Of a DNA stretch of 64,000 nt, positions 40,208 to 51,565 are shown one piece after another. The notes beneath the pieces were generated by a model. It did no database searches. It was not told the DNA's origin and worked only from the letters and a program-made list of their open reading frames with translations. Location of the stretch: positions 1,984,001 to 2,048,000 of the forward strand of contig NC_089390.1 in the NCBI RefSeq assembly GCF_003171515.1, given 5' to 3'. The DNA is from Pyrenophora tritici-repentis (Eukaryota > Ascomycota > Dothideomycetes > Pleosporales > Pleosporaceae). Both the position numbers and the translations under genes were made by a program. The first letter of the stretch is position 1, and each line of letters starts with the position of its first letter.

Positions 40208-43200
40208 ATGGCCAGCACCACACAGCCGTGGCTCGAGGATCTTTCTGAGGAATGGGTCACGCAGCCCTCGCCAGAAACTCTTGCGCGCAACCAAGAGAGC
40301 CCGGCGGTTTCCCAGGCTAGCCAGAGCGCAGGAAAGGCCCGCAGTCGTCTCCCCCGCATGCGCCAATCCTCGGGCTCCTTCTCAGAGATCCAAGTCCGCA
40401 ACATCGCAAAGGAGCTGCGCCCGCCAAAGCAACGCGGTGCCGGCCATGAGCGCAGCCTCAGCGACTTGGCTGTCCCGACCACCTCGTCGCCGCATGCGGC
40501 CCCACGCGACGTCTCGTTTTCCGACTTCTCCATATCGCAGGGCTCCGTCATGCAAAATGGCACCATAGCACAGGACACCGTCGCACGGTCGCCAGTCAAG
40601 GCACGTGGGCCACAGGATACACCGGAGTGGAGGCGGAGGCTGGTCAATGGCAGTGGTGTGGGCTACGGCAACCAGACCGACCTCTTCGGCCCCACAGGCT
40701 TGGAGAACATCTTCCAGAAGCCAGCCCCTGGCGCATCTGAGGACTCAGCCCAACCGAAGCGCAGGCTTGGTTTGCTTAAGAGTCTCACCACCGTGCCGTC
40801 TAGCCCCCCGCCGTGGCCAGCCGTGCAGCAGGTCAAGGGCGCAGGCCAAGCAGCACAAAAGCACGAGCAGGTACATCATGCAGATCAGGAGAATCCTTCG
40901 CTGGACAACACAGAGCAAGATCAAGGCACATCGGTCTGCACCCAGGGACCAGGTCCACTGGAAGCGCGGACAGTGAGCGGCCAGATTGAATACGAAAACG
41001 AAAACTTCAGCCCTGTGTTTCTGACCATGACTGCGAACATGAACGTCAGCCAGTCCGCTAAGCCAGGCCCAAACTTCAGAGGATCCGAGCTCGCCAACCG
41101 ATTACGACAGATTGGATCGCCGCCTCCCACTGTTGACCAGCCCTCTTACGACGAGAGCGCGTTAAGCTTCAGCCGTGAAGACTCATCCCTGGCAAGGCTG
41201 CAGGATGAATCGCTGCCGGAAGGTCTTCCCACGGGCACGCCAGATGTGGCTGATGTTGGACGTCACGTGGAACTTCGAAGAGGCGGATACTCTAGGGAAG
41301 GATCTTTTCGTCGAAAGCCACTTAGTCCGTCGCCCGAGAGACCTGCTTCTGAAGCTTCAAACGGTCGTACAAGTACGGCACAATCAAAACCTAGCGCAAA
41401 GCACCCTCTCCGAGAAATCACCACAGACCCAACAACTCCCCATCGAGGAGGACACGAACAGTTCCTAAGTCCAGACCGGGCGAAGAACTCCGGAAGTCCT
41501 CTCAAGCTATTTGATGCGCATGACACCTACACGAGTAATCGTATCCAGCGGCGATTGAGCCAGCTCGAATACAAATCCGAGAAGGCATCTAGCGTCAAGG
41601 ACGGCACAGCGGAGAGTACAAAAGTGGTACCTAAGACTTCAAGATTGTCGTCAGTGGAAGAGAGGAGCATGCAAAACATTGACCAGTATCTTCCAACACA
41701 ACTCCACCGAAAAACGCCCTACAGGGTCGGTTCTTTCGGCGAAGGACAGCTTAACCAGTACCAGTTCTCGGGGGACTTTTCTGCTATTTCGTCCGATGAG
41801 GATTGCCACGATGATACCGCACCAGACGAGTCACCATCAACAGATGTTGCACCACCTGGAAGTCGGCAACCCTTCAAATTCCATCTGGAAGAATCACCAG
41901 CCCAGCGGACATCCTCAAAAGCCAGAAGACAAGTGTCCAGTCACGGAGGGGACTCGATAAGAATCACCAGTCGACCGAAATTTGTACCACACCGGAAGGT
42001 CACAACTCCCAATATTGAAGAGGATTCAGAGCTCGCCCATGAGTATACCGAGGGGAAGAGAGGTCCGACGTCACCGTTCAAGAACCCGACGCCAAAGCGT
42101 AGAAGGACAATCTGTTCTGTAGAAGACGACGGGGGCGACGATGGAGATGTCTTCAACGATGACGACGCAGGCACCATAAAACGCTCGCACGCAGCCATAC
42201 AAGCCGTGGTTAGTCACCACAAAGACGCTGGCCATGACCCTTTCAACCCCGTCGCCACTTCAGAAACGCTAGCGCGGAGACACATTCTAAGGCCCCGCAA
42301 CCCCACACCTAGCCAGCGAAGGCGCGAGGAGATCCAAGCAGAGATCATGGAGGCTACCGAAGCATTCATCATGTCCTCACCAAAGCTCAACACTATTCGT
42401 GAGCAGCTAGAACCGTCAATGCTCTCAGATACCGACAACGAAAGGGACCGAGCAAAGGCAGTTGCCAACCAGATTGCCGCTTTTAGTATGAGGAGGCAGA
42501 ATGGATCGCGAGATAAGACCCGCAAACGTTCTGTTACTACACAAGACTTCCTGGACGAGGCACTGAAAATCATGGACTTTATCCGCACAAAAGGTCGCCC
42601 AACCAGTGGACTAGGCAGTCTCGAAGAAACGGAGGCTGAAACCGAGCTCATCCAGGAGCGCAATGACCCCTCTTCTAATGTGTTGACATTTGATAGGCCC
42701 CCAAGCAAAGAGGGGCGCCCTTCGACGTGGAAGGAACCCAACAAGCAGGAAATGGACGCAAAAATCATGAACCATCTTCGTAAATATCAAGAGCACGAAA
42801 ATGACACATTCCTCAACTCGTCCGTAAACTCTATCCGCGTTTCACGCCTAGGTGGATCGGCCATTCCCGGAGAAAGCATAGTTATTGAGCAAAACGACAT
42901 TAGGATCACGGACAACCGGAACAGGCATCGGGACGACCACGAAGACGAAGACAACCAGCTGAACTCTCCACAACATACGGCAGATACCCATCGGTCGCGG
43001 TGCTCATCATTTGGACAAACAGTAGTTACAAACGCCTCTCGCCGTTCGGATCATGTCGCTACCCTTGCACCTGAAGCGGTCGCCCATCTTATTCCGCCAG
43101 AAGTAGCTGGGATGAGCTTTGACCGTGACAAGAATGTCTGGGTTCGTCAAAAGTCTCCATCCAGGCAGCAACGTCGCGAGGAGCACCCTAGCGGCATGAA

Positions 43201-45670
43201 TGAGAGCGAAGATGATCCTTTTGGCAATATTCCTGATTTGACTGTGGAAGACACGTATGATCAGGATGCCAAGACAGGCTCACCAGTTCGTCTGCAGCCG
43301 ACAGCAGAGACTATTCTTGAGGACACCGAAAAACCAGAGTCTGACGAAGAAGCGCGCCCGTCAACCCGTGAGGGCAATGGCGTCGCCTATACAGATACAA
43401 GCTCCGCGCCTTCAAAGGCTTCCAATTTTGGGTGGAGTTATCCTCGCCCTGACACGCGGGCTACTTCCTGGAGCACACAAGCGCCACGGAACTTGAGTAC
43501 CAAAATAGCACACGCACCTACCACTTATGCCATTCCAGAGTCTGATGAAGAGGACGTCGAGCACGAGATCCAATACTTTGAGGGAAGAGACCGTGCTCCT
43601 CCGAGCGTACAACGTCCGCGGGTGCGTGACATTACGATTTCGATCGCAGAGCGAGAAGTTCCCAACCTAGAACCACAGCCCGAGAAACCACAGCAGAAGC
43701 TTCGCCAGAATGAGTGGGGGCCGTCAAGTGCTCAAAAGCGATCGGAGAAGAAGCAGTCAACTTGGAAGCAGATGAACGGCACCAGAGCTCTTTCGCATGG
43801 ACCACCCAGCCGCCTACCTGTCTTCAACGGAGATGGCGACTTGTCACTGTTGGACGATGCTCCTTCAAGAAATTATCGGATGCAGCTCTCGATGAATGTT
43901 TCTGCACCTCCCTTGCGAAATGGTAGACGCGACACACTCGTTGCTGCACCGTCTTCACCAGTGAAAGATGTCACCTTCTTGCTCAGTGACCTGCCCGAGT
44001 TCACGCTCAATCAGATCGACGAATTTGATCTTCCAGATCGGGTGGTCGTCAAACACGATGGTAGTCGGTTCTCGAAAGCCTTGGAAGATCGCTATGCGCA
44101 AGGTACTGCGGAGTTAGTCAAGGCACTTCAAGATGTGGAACCAGACGAGCCGTATTGGGAAGATCTTCGTAACGTCAGTCTCCGTAAGAAGGACCTCAGT
44201 AGCTTACATCGTCTTGACGAGCTGTGCTACCAACTTGAAGAGCTTGACGTTTCAGACAACAAGATCAATCAAGTGGATGGCATACCGTACTCCATGAGAC
44301 GTTTGGCGGCACAAAACAACTGTCTAACCGGGCTTACTTCTTGGACCACTCTCGTCAACCTTCAACACCTTGACATATCTGGCAACGACATTGATGCACT
44401 GGACGGGCTCGCTGAGCTGGTGCATCTCCGGATTCTGAAGGCTGACAACAACAAAATCAAGTCTCTCGAAGGCATTCTGCATCTTGATGGCCTGATGGAA
44501 CTGAGCATTGGTCGCAACGAGATTGACATTGTTGACTTTTCTCGGTCAAACCTGTGAGTATAAATATTCCCTCGTTTTTCAGGCGGCATGCTGATCGTAT
44601 GACAGGAAATCTCTCACAGACTTGGACCTGCGAAAGAACCAGTTGCTCGAAGTTCGGAACCTACATTGCCTACCGCAGCTTCAGCACCTCAATCTTGGTA
44701 TGTTTCTTCCTGGTCAATCCAATGGTGCACTAACTGACCCGTAACAGATGACAACGAGATCGACGAATTCCCTGTTGTTGACACACCACTGAAGCCCTGC
44801 AAGGTCCTACGGTCGATCCGTCTCTGTCGAAACAGAACTACACACCTCGATGTCGAAAAATACTTCCCAAAACTCGAGTCGCTCTACATTGATGGCAATG
44901 CGTTGACGCAGGTGTCAGGTCTAGAGCATCTTCGACACTTGCGGACCTTTTCAGCCCGGGAACAGGTGCTGGAATCCGAGTCAGACATGGAGATGTGTGC
45001 TAGCAACCTGGTTAGGAACACGGAAGTGCGCAACCTATACCTCTCACTCAACCCCACATACGGCCTGCACATCTCGCAGCATTTGTTGAGCCTTCAAAGG
45101 TTAGAATTGGCATCAATGGGCCTCAAGGAACTACCGACCAACTTTGGTCAGCTCACACCAAACCTCCGGTCGGTTAACCTCAACTTCAACTCTCTTACCG
45201 ATCTCCGACCGCTCCTTAACATTAAGCGACTGAGCGAGCTTTTATTGGTTGGTAACAAGCTTGAACGACTGCGCGCGAACGCAATGGTCCTGGGCAAGTT
45301 GGGCACTCTTCATAAGCTAGACTGGCGGGATAACCCGCTCACGCTGCGCTTTTATGCCCCTGCGTCTGAGAACAGAATCATGTCACTTAGGCAGAAACCC
45401 TCGGAAGAACAGTTGAGGAACCGCTTCGTCATGCCCGATGGAGAAGTTGAGGCAGACGTTCAGCACCTTCTACGGCTGGACTATGAGACCCGCATTAGGC
45501 GACGTGTCACTGAGATGATGCTTGCTAATCTATGCAAAAGCCTAAAGGAGCTGGATGGATTACCATTTGACAAGGCGCGCGTGCTTGTCAAGGATGATGT
45601 TTGGGAGCGTCTCTTGTTCCTCGGCGTTATACAGCGCAAGCGGGCAGATACAGCTGTCGAAACTGAGTAA
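40208..45670 (+). CDS. Spindle-pole/SIN scaffold, Nud1/Cdc11-like leucine-rich-repeat protein
   Basis: Nud1 (budding yeast) and Cdc11 (fission yeast) anchor the mitotic-exit/septation-initiation network at the spindle pole body. The exons are 40208-44553, 44606-44697 and 44748-45670. Introns of 52 and 50 nt have consistent phases (the second has a CACTAAC branch site), giving 1786 residues. The N-terminus (WLEDLSEEWVTQP) and about 1280 residues of disordered, Ser/Pro-rich sequence are followed by a leucine-rich-repeat domain from about residue 1310: LEELDVSDNKI, LQHLDISGNDI, LRILKADNNKI, LQHLNLDDNEI, LRSVNLNFNSL and more, ending in a repeat-cap helix region (IRRRVTEMMLANLCKSLKEL). The position of the LRR at the C-terminus after a long disordered arm is the Nud1/Cdc11 layout. 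Assignment is by layout and repeat character, not by full alignment. Confidence 0.85.
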
Positions 45671-46198
45671 TGAAATGGTGTGAGAGTGGTGCGACGTGAG
45701 CACGCACATATCGCATGCAATTACATATGCATACGTAGGAGCTTGGGAAAATGGCGCGCCTTCATGTAACAAAAATCTGGGTTTAGCGTTTTCCTGGAGT
45801 TGGGTTGTTGTACTACTGGTCTGCTGGCACCATGGAGTTGGATGGCATTCTTGTTTGGAGCGGGATATTTGGTATCTGAGCATCTTTAGGCGCATATACT
45901 TAGGTGCGGCTTGCGACGAGCTTCGTTGTTCGAGCGCGGAGCCAGGTTTATTCTTTGTAATGACTTCATGAAATGTATTGGTAGCGAAATCATCCTTGTA
46001 CTTGGCTATTACGCGGACGTTGTTGGCGGGCCATGTAAGCCTTGGACGCCTTTGAGACCGCCGATGCAAGGCACTTGTGTGATCAGCCGCCCCCGCGCTC
46101 CACTGAAACGGCTCCGCTGAGGCCCGTGCATCTGTGCATTAAAACGATCCAGCACCACATGACTTCTACAATGGAATTCGTCTACTACACAATCGACT
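45671..46198. promoter_or_regulatory. Intergenic region between tandem plus-strand genes
   Basis: About 530 bases contain the 3' end of the scaffold gene and the promoter of the UCS chaperone. Nothing specific is recognised. Confidence 0.35.
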
Positions 46199-48655
46199 AT
46201 GCCTACATCATCAGAGGAGGAAAGAGCGTTGCAGCTTGCTGAGAAGGCAAGTGAGAGCACCAAAGCGGGAGAGTTGGCTGTTGCAGCTCGGTACCTACGC
46301 GAAGCTAGTACGATTGCACCCGAGCATCCGCAAATCAAGGAAGCATGGGTGGCACTGAAGGAAGAGGAGGGTAAGAGCGAGTTACTGGGTATCTGCAGAG
46401 CTTGGGTCAAGAGCCGGGATGAACATGATGGAGACAAGGCCCTGAAAGCCATCAGAACGCATGGGTTGACGCAGAAAGAGGCGGAACAGGCAATGGATAT
46501 TCTCTTCGACTTCAAAGGCGAGGATGATATCTTGGATCATGTGTCCGGCGAGTTGCTGCAAAACCCTGGAGCTCAGATGTGGCTTGCTAGAGCCATCCGG
46601 GAGCAGCCGACACGCATCTACTATGAGATGTTTGAGCGAGGAGACGACTCAATTGATGGAATGCTCAAGGTGTTGCTCAACCGGGCTATCTGGCCCGATG
46701 ACGAATCCTTCAAGACGGGCCACAGAGATATCTTCATGCTCAGTTTGGCCATGATGATGGAGGAAGCGCTCGAGCATCCGGAACGTGCAATGAAGGGTAT
46801 TGCGCAGCTACTCGCTCACTACGCCGAACATCTCAAGGGTATCATCGATGCAGATAGTTTTGACGTCATACTCTCGTCGCTTGATATCCGACTGCCGGCT
46901 AGTCTACGCAGTCAAGCTACACTTGCAAGTATTAAGCTGTTTGAGCTTGCGCCAGATACTGCTGGAGAGCTCATCTCAAAGTTTGTCACTGCTCGAGCCA
47001 AAAAGGGAGAAGCGAACGATCTTGTCATTGCCTTTTCCGCCGCAGCTGCCATCTTCCCAGTTGCTGTTACATCTGCCGCCGCCCTGTTCCTTACAGATGG
47101 ATTTGTCAGTACATTGGTGGACAGGGTGCGGAGCAAGAAGTCACACAATCTGGAACAAGCGACTCTCGACCTGATTAGTGCAGCTTGCGTGGACAAGAAC
47201 TGCCGCGAAGCAATCAGCAAGCATTGTCGGGAATGGCTAGAGGACATGGTTGCAGAATGTCCAAACAAGAAGCGGGCCAACCTAGCTGCACTCATACTGG
47301 TCAAGTTGGGCGAGGAGCAACCATCTGAAGATGGGCCACGAATTGTAAGGGCAGAGAAGGTGGATCAGAGCGATCTAATTGCGAGCTTCAAGTCGATGGT
47401 CATTGGCGGTGACACATCTTCCAAGCAGGACTCCGTCGAAGGTCTTGCCTACGCTTCTCTCCAGCCCAAGGTCCGCGAAGATCTTTCCAAATCGCCCAAA
47501 TTTCTCAAACGCCTCGTAGAAACCATGAGCGATGCAAACTCACCCAAGAACATCATATTTGGTGGCCTCACCATTTTCGTCAACATCACACAATACCTGC
47601 CGTTGCAGTCCGAAGAAGAGAAGCGCATGGCACAGCTGAAAGCCTACGCCAACGTGCAGAAGCCAGCTGATCCCGACGAACTCCTCAACGACGAGAACGT
47701 CACAGTACGATGTAAACGTATCCTCGACGCCGGCGTCGTACCCCTTCTCGTGCAAGTTTGCAAGAAAGGCTCACCATCGATCCTCACACAAAGCAGCCTT
47801 ATCCTGCTGAGCCTATCTAAAGACACCAAAAGCAGAGGCACCATGGCGCAACAAGGCGCAGTCAAACTACTCATCCAAATCTGGGAGCACATTTCCTCTA
47901 CCAACGACTCCTCCACCACAGGCACCACACCCTTCCCACCCGGCGCACTTGCCACAACCGCCCAAGCCCTCTCCCGCCTCCTCATAAGCATCAACCCCTC
48001 GCACGTCTTTAACGCCGCTCTCCCCAGCACCTCAGCCATTCGGCCCCTCCTCAGCCAACTAACCCGCACTGAGTCCTCAACCTGGCAACTCCACGCCTTC
48101 GAAGCCCTACTTGCCCTCACCAATCTGGCATCCCTAGACCGCAGCACCCAAGACCACATAATCCGGCAATCCTTCGACACCGTCGTCGACGACCTCCTAC
48201 TCAGCAATAACACCATGATCCGACGCGCCTCCACAGAGCTAATCTGCAACCTCATGGCCTCGCCCGTCTGCATCGGAAATTTTGTTGACGCTTCCCCCCG
48301 CGCAAAACACAGGCTACATCTCCTGCTCGCCATGACGGACGTGGATGATAGCGCCACACGATCGGCGGCCGGCGGCGCACTAGCCATGCTACTTTCTGTC
48401 GATCTTGCCGTGGTCGAGTTTCTCAAGCAGGACAAGAGTGTTGAGTGGCTCGTGGGTTTGTGTCGGGATGAAGACGAGGCGATACGGTATCGTGGTGTTG
48501 TTTGCTTGAGGAGTGTTGTTGAACTCGACGAGGGCAGAGAGAAGTGTAACAGTAAAGGGGCAGTGGAGGCGTTGAAGGTCGTGCTCAAGGAGAGTAGGAG
48601 TCAGGAAGTTTTGGCTGTGGGGGTGGAGGCTTTGAAGATTTTGCTGGGGCAGTAG
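46199..48655 (+). CDS. SHE4: Myosin chaperone, UCS-domain protein (She4/Rng3/UNC-45 type)
   Basis: UCS proteins fold and stabilise myosin heads and act in actin-based transport, endocytosis and ring constriction. A single-exon frame of 818 residues is built almost entirely from armadillo-like helical repeats. The N-terminal part has a TPR-like helical stretch (LAEKASESTKAGELAVAARYL), the central domain contains AACVDKNCREAISKHC and ANLAALILVKLGEEQPSED, and the C-terminal UCS region includes FGGLTIFVNITQYLP, CKRILDAGVVPLLVQV, LLISINPSHVF, TWQLHAFEALLALTNLASLD and TELICNLMASP. These blocks match the fungal She4/Rng3 family. It lacks the classical three-TPR domain of animal UNC-45, as in other fungi. 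It follows the scaffold gene on the same strand, 530 bases away. Identification is strong; the gene symbol is by family. Confidence 0.9.
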   Translation: MPTSSEEERALQLAEKASESTKAGELAVAARYLREASTIAPEHPQIKEAWVALKEEEGKSELLGICRAWVKSRDEHDGDKALKAIRTHGLTQKEAEQAMDILFDFKGEDDILDHVSGELLQNPGAQMWLARAIREQPTRIYYEMFERGDDSIDGMLKVLLNRAIWPDDESFKTGHRDIFMLSLAMMMEEALEHPERAMKGIAQLLAHYAEHLKGIIDADSFDVILSSLDIRLPASLRSQATLASIKLFELAPDTAGELISKFVTARAKKGEANDLVIAFSAAAAIFPVAVTSAAALFLTDGFVSTLVDRVRSKKSHNLEQATLDLISAACVDKNCREAISKHCREWLEDMVAECPNKKRANLAALILVKLGEEQPSEDGPRIVRAEKVDQSDLIASFKSMVIGGDTSSKQDSVEGLAYASLQPKVREDLSKSPKFLKRLVETMSDANSPKNIIFGGLTIFVNITQYLPLQSEEEKRMAQLKAYANVQKPADPDELLNDENVTVRCKRILDAGVVPLLVQVCKKGSPSILTQSSLILLSLSKDTKSRGTMAQQGAVKLLIQIWEHISSTNDSSTTGTTPFPPGALATTAQALSRLLISINPSHVFNAALPSTSAIRPLLSQLTRTESSTWQLHAFEALLALTNLASLDRSTQDHIIRQSFDTVVDDLLLSNNTMIRRASTELICNLMASPVCIGNFVDASPRAKHRLHLLLAMTDVDDSATRSAAGGALAMLLSVDLAVVEFLKQDKSVEWLVGLCRDEDEAIRYRGVVCLRSVVELDEGREKCNSKGAVEALKVVLKESRSQEVLAVGVEALKILLGQ

Positions 48656-50519
48656 ATGATGTAGGGCGTGTCTGTGTATACGTTGCTGTAGGGGCAAAAT
48701 GGGCTGTGGATATGCTGTATGCATGTTTGGAGAGGAAGGCTAGGAGAAGCTCAAATTGCTTTGTTCAAGACTACGAACGCCACGATTCATAGCCAGAATC
48801 CACAGTTATCTAGCAAACTACCGCTTTGAGCTTCTGATCCCCTTTACTACAGTCATTGTTTGGTACCTGTGACGTTCGCATACCAACATATGCCTTGGGA
48901 AAAAGTAATCTCCTTCAAAACAAAGTAACACTGCCTGTTCTGAACTCAGATTTTCTAGATGCTCACCATGTGTTCAAATGGTTCACAAAGAGACACCTAA
49001 GGTTCAAACATGGCTTGCTAGTATATAGTGCTCGTTGTTCTGCTACCTAGGAGGTGTGATCCAGTAGTGCGCTGTACGGCAACCCAGTCCACTTAGACCA
49101 GAAACCCTCCACACTCACACACTCACAAGCGCCCACCTACATTTAATGCACACGTGCACCTTTTTATTCTCCATTTATGCTACTATAATCAACAGACATT
49201 GCTGCCATTTACCTTTTTCGGATGCGCATATTATGGTTCGTGGTCGTGCTTGCATATACTGACACCGCGACATGTTACAGTAAGCGAGTCAGTGCAGCGA
49301 GCCGAGTCAAGTCAGCGCGGTAACGAGCTCAGGGAAGGAGATAGGATAGGATGGGATAAGGCTTGTAACTGTGTGTGTGGACAGTTGGTATGTATCGTTA
49401 AGTTTGATAAAGACGACATCTCGAATCACATATCCTCTCCATCACAAAAACCCTAGCCTATACCACACATACCACACAGGGCCCAACGCATTGTCATGAC
49501 CCCATTTTCGAAACACCGCCATCCCGTATTTCCACACCGAAATCGATGGATTTTGTTCTTTTTGGTATTTACTTGCCTAAATGGGTAGAGTACGTGGCTT
49601 TGGCGCGTTGTCGGTACCGTTCGTGTTATAGTTTGACAGGTCTGTGGGTACCCCTAGGTGGTGCTCCGCGGAGGGAAGGACGATTAGTGTGGGGGTTTGA
49701 AGAAACGGGTAGGAGGACTTGGGGTGCTGGATGGATTGGTTAGAAAGGAAGGGGATGATTGTGTTGATGGACTTCTGCATGTTTGTAAACGGAGGGCTTG
49801 TTCGGAGCCCGTCTGGGAATGGAGTGATGGGAGTGTAGAAGATGTGTATTCTAGTAGTCTTTCTTACCGCAATTCGCTTCATTCATCAATAGTTTACGCT
49901 TTTGGATAACTATCATAGCCAAGGCTCTTCATACATGTTATGTAGTTGGCCCATTATGAACGGTCACATGACACCAAAAACCACAGCGCACGTGACCCGC
50001 ACCCCTCGCATCACCACCAGCCAAAATCGCCATAACTTCCCACAAACTTGGAAGCCACACATTCCTAAAAAGATCATCAAGCCTACGTAACATGGCTAGC
50101 GTTCCCAAAAAAGGTGCCGCACACGCGGTGTTGACGTGATCCGCCCCGTCCGTGCCGGCCTTGCCCACCCTAGCCCGGCGTCAATGACGTAGCAGTGTCG
50201 GAATGCTTGCTGCAAATCCCGCCAGGAACGCAATAACCCAAAGCTACCTTGTCTTCTGCCTTCCCTTCCCACACGCAATTCACACGTCCTTTTTTCCTCA
50301 CCAAACCTTTTATATATTTTGGAATTCAATCAAGCTTGAGCTTTCGATCCTGCATACCACTGCACCAGTTAAACCTAAAGATACAATACGAGAGGCGCCA
50401 TGGATGTATGTTGAAATGTTGCACAAATAGAGGGGAAGAGAGCGTAAAGCTGATGACGAGGGAATAGGTTTACTACTTTTACTCTTACGGGACGGCTGCA
50501 TGGCTGGGTAAGATACACA
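48656..50519. other. Gene-free stretch before the small membrane protein
   Basis: A 1.9-kb interval between two plus-strand genes. All frames are short, overlap each other and lack family character. It likely holds a 3' untranslated region and a promoter. T-rich tracts occur at 49150-49230 and an A/T-leaning block at 48770-48960. No RNA gene is recognised, although a non-coding RNA cannot be excluded. Confidence 0.4.
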
Positions 50520-51181
50520 ATGGCTCAAAAGGTCATGGGAGGTATGCTGACGAGATGATGTAGCAACGCAAGCCGCGCCGCTCATTGCGTCACCTACGAT
50601 GATTGTAGCTTTGTTGTCGCCTGAGGTGCGCGAAGCGACTAGTATGTATACCTTCTGATGGACTACACACGTGTGTGGGAAGAATAGCAAAGAAAAGATG
50701 CTAATGAGGTGCTGCACAGCTCTTGAAGTCTACTTCTCCCGCTCCCTGGGCTTCACGCTCATCGCATTGGGCATCCTGACCGTGTTACTTACGGGTTCTG
50801 TCCCACTCTCGAGTCGCTTGTCCGAAGGTTCGTTTGATTACCTCCACCCGTATCACGCTTGAGAACAGCATGCTAACAGCCATCGTAGGCGCCACGACCT
50901 CTGCCGAAGACCCAAAAGCTCCATACGCCCTCCCTACACTCACCATAACGGCCATGTTCCACGCCATTTACGCCTTCTATGGCTACGCAATGTGGACTAA
51001 GACGGGCGTCATGTCCTTCAGCCTCGGCACGCTGGGCTCGGGTTTCCTGGCCATGGTAGCGCTGTGGTGTATCTTGTTTGCTAGTAGCAATGGAAGGATT
51101 AGCAGGAAGACTGGTGCAGACAAGAGGACAAGTGGGTTTCCGTTTAAGAACGCCGAGGCGGACAAGAGGAAGGGTAAATAA
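50520..51181 (+). CDS. Small multi-span membrane protein, conserved-fungal type
   Basis: The exons are 50520-50541 (22 nt), 50720-50827 and 50889-51181. Introns of 178 and 61 nt join in phase, giving 140 residues. The tiny first exon codes MAQKVMG and is continued by ALEVYFSRSLGFTLIALGIL in exon 2; the phase match (G + CT) is what fixes the start. Four hydrophobic helices are visible: GFTLIALGILTVLL, LPTLTITAMFHAIYAFYGYA, a third around FSLGTLGSGFLAMVALW, and a short one inside WCILFASS. The C-terminal tail (RISRKTGADKRTSGFPFKNA) is basic and looks strongly conserved. I believe homologous proteins are widespread in filamentous fungi but know no function. An endomembrane location is likely from the Lys-rich C-terminus. 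Confidence 0.8.
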
Positions 51182-51565
51182 ATGAGAGAGATGCTAGGAA
51201 GGAGAGAGACGTGAGCTGATGTTGAAAAACACGCGGGCCGACAGAATGGACCATGGTCATGACCGGAGCAAGTGTGCACCGGATCGATCCACGCAACAAA
51301 TAGCATGGCTGCTCGAAACTTTTTTGGTAGTTTGCGGAGCACAACCCCTGGATGAAGCAAGTGTACACTATGGAAAGCATATAACGAATTGGTATCTTTT
51401 CCCTTGAAGCGCACCAAAAGGCAATCATGAAATGCCCTCAACTTAGCTAATTCTAGACCCATACTGATACAAAAGTGTCTGTCCAACTACCTACTGTTGA
51501 GGAGAGACACCGAAACCCATTGGAATAAAGGAATAATGCCAGAAGGACCTTGGGCCCTGAGTATT
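51182..51565. other. Intergenic region between convergent genes
   Basis: About 380 bases separate the stop codons of the small membrane protein and the Iec1-like gene. No gene is visible. It probably holds both 3' untranslated regions. Confidence 0.4.

Noticed and set aside
47644..48588. Minus-strand frame of 314 codons
   Set aside because: It lies entirely inside the myosin-chaperone coding region on the opposite strand and is composed of Ser/Arg-rich sequence produced by the codon pattern of the real gene.
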